Below, piece after piece: positions 61,127 through 64,000 of a stretch of 64,000 bases of DNA. This DNA comes from Methanocella_A sp963769045 (GTDB taxonomy: Archaea > Halobacteriota > Methanocellia > Methanocellales > Methanocellaceae): positions 65,897 through 129,896 of the forward strand of contig CAVYKK010000015.1 in assembly GCA_963769045.1 (NCBI GenBank), in the 5' to 3' direction. Within the stretch, counting starts at the first letter, position 1, and the number at the start of each line of letters is the position of its first letter. The position numbers and the translations under genes were made by a program. Under the pieces are notes generated by a model. The model did no database searches. It had not been told where the DNA came from and saw only the letters and a list, made by a program, of their open reading frames with translations.

Positions 61127-61799
61127 ATGAAGATCATCGCCATCAACGCCAGCCCGAAGGGCAAGGCCAGCAACACGCTGAAACTGGTGAACGCTGCTCT
61201 CGACGGCGCCCGCGAGGCCGGCGCCGAAACGGAGGTCATCGACGCGTGCAAGCTGAAGATCAGCTTCTGCAAGGGCGACTCGTCCTGCTATAAGACAGGA
61301 AAATGCTTCCAGAAGGACGACTACGAGATATTCCGGAAAAAGGTGACAGAGGCGGACGGCATCATTTTGAGTGCCCCGAACTACATCGATAACGTCCCGG
61401 CACAGCTCAAGGTGCTGTTCGACCGGAGCGCGAACTTCATCCACGAGCAGTCCCTCGACGGCAAGTATGGCTTCGTCATCGCTACCTCAGGCTCCGCTAA
61501 TTTCGGGATGACCGTGCGGGCAATGAACGATTTCCTCATGAAGTCCGGCGGCCGGAGCACGGGGAAGCTGGCCGTAGCGATGGCCGAAGGCCCGGAGGCC
61601 TTTCGCAGCGGCGGAGGCGAAGGCAAAGAAGAAGGGCAGGGACCTCGTGAAAGCGATCGAGGAAAAACGCAAATATCCCGCCCAGGCTGCCGCCCACAAG
61701 AAGTGGAAGGACAGTTTCCGGAACACGGTGAAGCGTAATAAAGAGCAGTGGAAGCATAATTACGAGTACTGGGTAAGTAAGGGCTGGCTGAAGGCATAA
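61127..61799 (+). pseudogene. NADPH-dependent FMN reductase-like protein, one-base frameshift
   Basis: The ATG at 61127 (GAGAGG upstream) starts MKIIAINASPKGKASNTLKL, an iron-sulfur flavoprotein/flavin-reductase fold with INASPKGKASNT for FMN phosphate and SAPNYIDNVPAQLKVLFDR. After GPEAF near residue 159 an extra base (c61604) moves the frame. The original ending, AAAEAKAKKKGRDLVKAIEE to the TAA at 61799, is open in the next frame and fits the family's helical tail. The flavin-binding core is complete, so a product from the shifted frame could still fold in part. Confidence 0.87.
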
Positions 61800-61824
61800 C
61801 GTCCTTCCCCGGTATTTTCTTATT

Positions 61825-62382
61825 ATGACATCGGACGGTTTAAAGCGATTCCTCGTGACCACGCTGCTGCTGTCGCTGTTTTTCGGCGAGTTGCTGGCAA
61901 TAGCCGCCATGCTGGACCTGGGCAGTTACCTGGCCACAGGGCCGGAGGAATACCCGCACGATAACCCCAAGGGCACCGCGCTCATCGTCTATGACCCCGG
62001 CCTCACCGGCGCGGGCAGACGTGCGGCCACCTGGATGGCTGCCGACCTCCAGAATATGCGCTATAACGTCACCGTCGCGGGCGTTCGCAGCCCGGACGCC
62101 ATGAATGCCAGCGGGCGGGACGTGGTGATATTCATCGGCCCCACGCTGGCCGGAAAGCCGCCCGGGCCTATGGCGTACTGCCTCGGGAACGTGACCGTCG
62201 ATCCCGGCACAACGGTCGGCATCTTCGGGATACGGGGACTCCTCGGCGATAAAGCCTGTCCCGCCATGCGAGACATACTCCAGGCCAGGGGCATCACAGT
62301 GACGGCGCTGGGCAACGTCGGCCCGCTCGACCGGGATATCGAACAACAGTCCTATGCTTTCGTAATCCGATTGCTTTCATAA
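61825..62382 (+). CDS. Membrane-anchored flavodoxin-like protein
   Basis: A 185-residue protein with one N-terminal helix (residues 8-33, FLVTTLLLSLFFGELLAIAA) and a flavodoxin-like domain: ALIVYDPGLTGAGRRAATWMAADL occupies the place of the FMN-phosphate loop, followed by NVTVAGVRSPDAMNASGRDVVIFIGPTLAGKPPGPM. The FMN loop lacks the usual T/S-x-T-G-x-T pattern, so FMN binding is doubtful. It starts 25 bp after the flavin reductase gene and may share its transcript. Confidence 0.7.
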   Translation: MTSDGLKRFLVTTLLLSLFFGELLAIAAMLDLGSYLATGPEEYPHDNPKGTALIVYDPGLTGAGRRAATWMAADLQNMRYNVTVAGVRSPDAMNASGRDVVIFIGPTLAGKPPGPMAYCLGNVTVDPGTTVGIFGIRGLLGDKACPAMRDILQARGITVTALGNVGPLDRDIEQQSYAFVIRLLS

Positions 62383-62617
62383 GCTATCCATTATCCCATG
62401 GTTGTCAGGCTATCCGATATGGGAGCCGCCGGGAGTCGGCCGATGACCGGGATCCTGGTCAGGCATATGAGGATGATAAATGGGCCTGGCAAGGGTCGCA
62501 TGCTCATCCAGGGCATTCGGGCGCGTGCGCGAAGCTGCCCCGGCAGTTGCCGAGTTGAACATGTTTTTCATGAGAATGCCGGGAGTTGTTTTGTATAGAT
62601 GAGCAAACCACCCGGTT

Positions 62618-62857
62618 TTCGTCCTAGCGTACCTGGCGCAGTCCTGGCGCTCCTGGCGAGAATGAAACTGTTCTCTGGTACTGGTGCGCATAGCCTTGAC
62701 AGGGCAGAGTCGCATGCCCGGCCAGAGCACGCGCACGCAAAGACTCCCGACCGACAGACGACGATTTGAACCAATTTTTCATGAGAGCGCCAGGACGCCA
62801 AGGATTTTTCTGAAACGGGCTTATCATAACCTGGTTTTTATCCTGGCGTCCTGGCGC
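62618..62857. repeat. Group of CCTGGCG/CGCCAGG intergenic repeats
   Basis: Direct repeats of CCTGGCGC-like units occur at 62631-62660. An inverted pair follows: 62787-62805 (GCGCCAGGACGCCAAGGAT) and 62840-62857 (ATCCTGGCGTCCTGGCGC), complementary but for one unpaired base. No gene is seen in 62383-63017. Confidence 0.72.
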
Positions 62858-62959
62858 CCTGGCGGCCCCCATACCGGATGTTCGGACATCGGTACGGTTC
62901 ATTTTGCGGCCGCTGTGGCAGGTGAAACAGGGCGTTATATCGACGGTGTTATGGAAGGC

Positions 62960-62968
62960 TTTATATAG
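62960..62968 (+). promoter_or_regulatory. TATA box of the thermosome gene
   Basis: TTTATATAG lies 50 bases before the thermosome ATG, giving a start of transcription near 62990 and a short leader ending with the strong ribosome-binding site AAGGAGGA (63004-63012). Confidence 0.65.
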
Positions 62969-63017
62969 AACCACATTCTCATAAAAGCTGCGATCATTTT
63001 CATAAAGGAGGATTCTC

Positions 63018-64000
63018 ATGGCAGAACAAGCAGGACAACAATACGTCATGCGCGAGGGTGGCCAGGTCACCCGCGGGCGTGAGGCTCAGACTTACAATAT
63101 CATGGCAGCCATGGCCGTGGCCGGCTCGGTCGCTTCGACGCTCGGGCCCAGAGGCATGGACAAGATGCTGGTAGACTCGACGGGCGACATCATCGTCTCC
63201 AACGACGGGGCTACCATACTGCGGAAGATGGATATTCAGCACCCGGCGGCCAAGATGATCGTCGAGGTAGCCAAAGCGCAGGACTCGGAAGCAGGCGACG
63301 GCACCACTACGGCCGTACTGCTGGCCGGCGAGCTGCTGAGGCAGGCAGGACTCCTGACAGAGAAAAGCCTGCACGAGGCCTCGATCATCAAGGGCTATAT
63401 GATGGCGGCGGAGAAAGCGCTGGAACTCGTCAAAGAAATGGCCATCGACGTGTCGGCGAAGGACAAGGCTATGCTCAAGAAGATCGCGGGCACCGCGATG
63501 ACCGGCAAGGACACGGACAACGCGAGGGAGTTCTTAAGCGATCTCGTCGTCAGGTGCATGGACGCGACGATGGAGAAGGACGCGAGCGGCAAGTACTACG
63601 TTGAGAAGAAGAACCTCGTGCTCGAGAAGAAGACCGGCGGCCGGGTGGAAGACTCCCGCATCATCGAGGGCGTCCTCATCGACAAGGGCCGGGTCAACTT
63701 CCAGATGCCCGAAGAGCTGAAGAACGTGAAGGTGCTGGCCATGGACATCGGCATCGAGGCGAAGGATACGCAGTTCGACGCCGAGTTCAAGATCAAGAAG
63801 CCCGGGCAGTTCAAGCAGTTCTCCGACATGGAGGACCAGCAGATCAAGGCGCAGGTAGACAAGATCAACGCCATGGGCGTCAAGGCAGTATTCACGACCA
63901 AGGCGATCGATGACCTGGCGCAGCACTACATGGCCAGGTACGGCATCATCGGCGTGCGCCGGCTCAAGAAGTCGGACGTCGAGCGCGTCGCCAAGGCCAC
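63018..64000 (+). CDS. Thermosome (group II chaperonin) subunit, 5' part
   Basis: The gene starts at the ATG at 63018 and runs off the end of the window after about 327 codons. It begins MAEQAGQQYVMREGGQVTRG, then TLGPRGMDKMLVDSTGDIIVSNDGATIL (ATP site), GDGTTTAVLLAGELL with the catalytic Asp, and the helical protrusion region KIKKPGQFKQFSDMEDQQIK. It forms two stacked eight- or nine-membered rings that fold proteins with ATP, closed by built-in lids. All visible motifs are intact. Which of the usual two or three paralogs it is cannot be told. Confidence 0.97.
   Translation, partial: MAEQAGQQYVMREGGQVTRGREAQTYNIMAAMAVAGSVASTLGPRGMDKMLVDSTGDIIVSNDGATILRKMDIQHPAAKMIVEVAKAQDSEAGDGTTTAVLLAGELLRQAGLLTEKSLHEASIIKGYMMAAEKALELVKEMAIDVSAKDKAMLKKIAGTAMTGKDTDNAREFLSDLVVRCMDATMEKDASGKYYVEKKNLVLEKKTGGRVEDSRIIEGVLIDKGRVNFQMPEELKNVKVLAMDIGIEAKDTQFDAEFKIKKPGQFKQFSDMEDQQIKAQVDKINAMGVKAVFTTKAIDDLAQHYMARYGIIGVRRLKKSDVERVAKA

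Noticed and set aside
1..64000. tRNA, rRNA, RNase P or SRP RNA genes.
   Set aside because: No tRNA T-loop/anticodon arrangement, rRNA core segment or other known archaeal RNA core could be recognised in the intergenic stretches by eye; a tRNAscan or Rfam search could still find a small one.

Overview
This window looks like a chromosomal segment of a methanogenic archaeon, probably a Methanocella-type (Methanocellales) euryarchaeon; that placement is inference. The archaeal evidence includes a group II chaperonin (thermosome), an LSm gene next to ribosomal protein L37e and purF, archaeal SepF, a ZPR1-type zinc-finger protein, the two-subunit aconitase-X enzyme of the archaeal mevalonate route, an archaeal CobT-like protein, TATA boxes, and GGTGAT/GGAGG ribosome-binding sites. 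I saw no rRNA, tRNA, CRISPR array or transposase gene.

Layout. 0-16.6 kb is mostly ordinary chromosome: the tail of a probable UV-damage endonuclease, an aminotransferase, a DUF362 ferredoxin-type protein, a flavodoxin, a thioredoxin/CcdA pair, a small membrane protein, a long gene-free stretch (5.5-6.26 kb) with a remarkable array of short hairpins, an unknown gene, a PNPOx-like flavoprotein, an ABC exporter with its PadR regulator behind a cluster of TATATCG half-sites, purF-rpl37e-LSm, a GAF histidine kinase, a PUA protein, sepF and a zinc-finger protein.

16.7-52.8 kb is a 36-kb island of tandem, diverged copies of one cassette. The canonical cassette has two parts. A minus-strand pair consists of a small winged-helix-like regulator and an ABC ATPase. 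Divergent from it is a plus-strand operon: an untranslated leader with conserved stem-loops, a small secreted protein of variable sequence, a T-rich tract, two ABC-2 permeases joined by a 4-bp overlap, and a secreted, C-terminally anchored RCC1-repeat beta-propeller protein. I count seven cassettes (plus operons starting near 18.0, 22.8, 30.5, 34.2, 38.0, 43.3 and 49.0 kb) and two orphan leaders (36.2 and 52.7 kb). Cassettes 1, 5 and 6 have intact plus operons. Cassette 2 has a frameshifted RCC1 gene, cassette 3 a frameshifted ATPase, cassette 4 is collapsed by a deletion and a nonsense codon, and cassette 7 carries three frameshifts. GC content appears to fall from the first to the last cassettes. 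The signal peptide and leader are conserved between neighbouring cassettes while the mature secreted protein is not, which suggests a surface-protein diversification system with a dedicated ABC transporter and propeller.

52.9-64 kb returns to chromosome: a CobT-like phosphoribosyltransferase, an M50 site-2 protease, the two aconitase-X subunits, a 1237-residue Cache/HAMP/multi-PAS histidine kinase, a frameshifted flavin reductase, a flavodoxin-like membrane protein and the start of a thermosome gene. Throughout the window many intergenic regions hold long imperfect inverted repeats built from short direct repeats.
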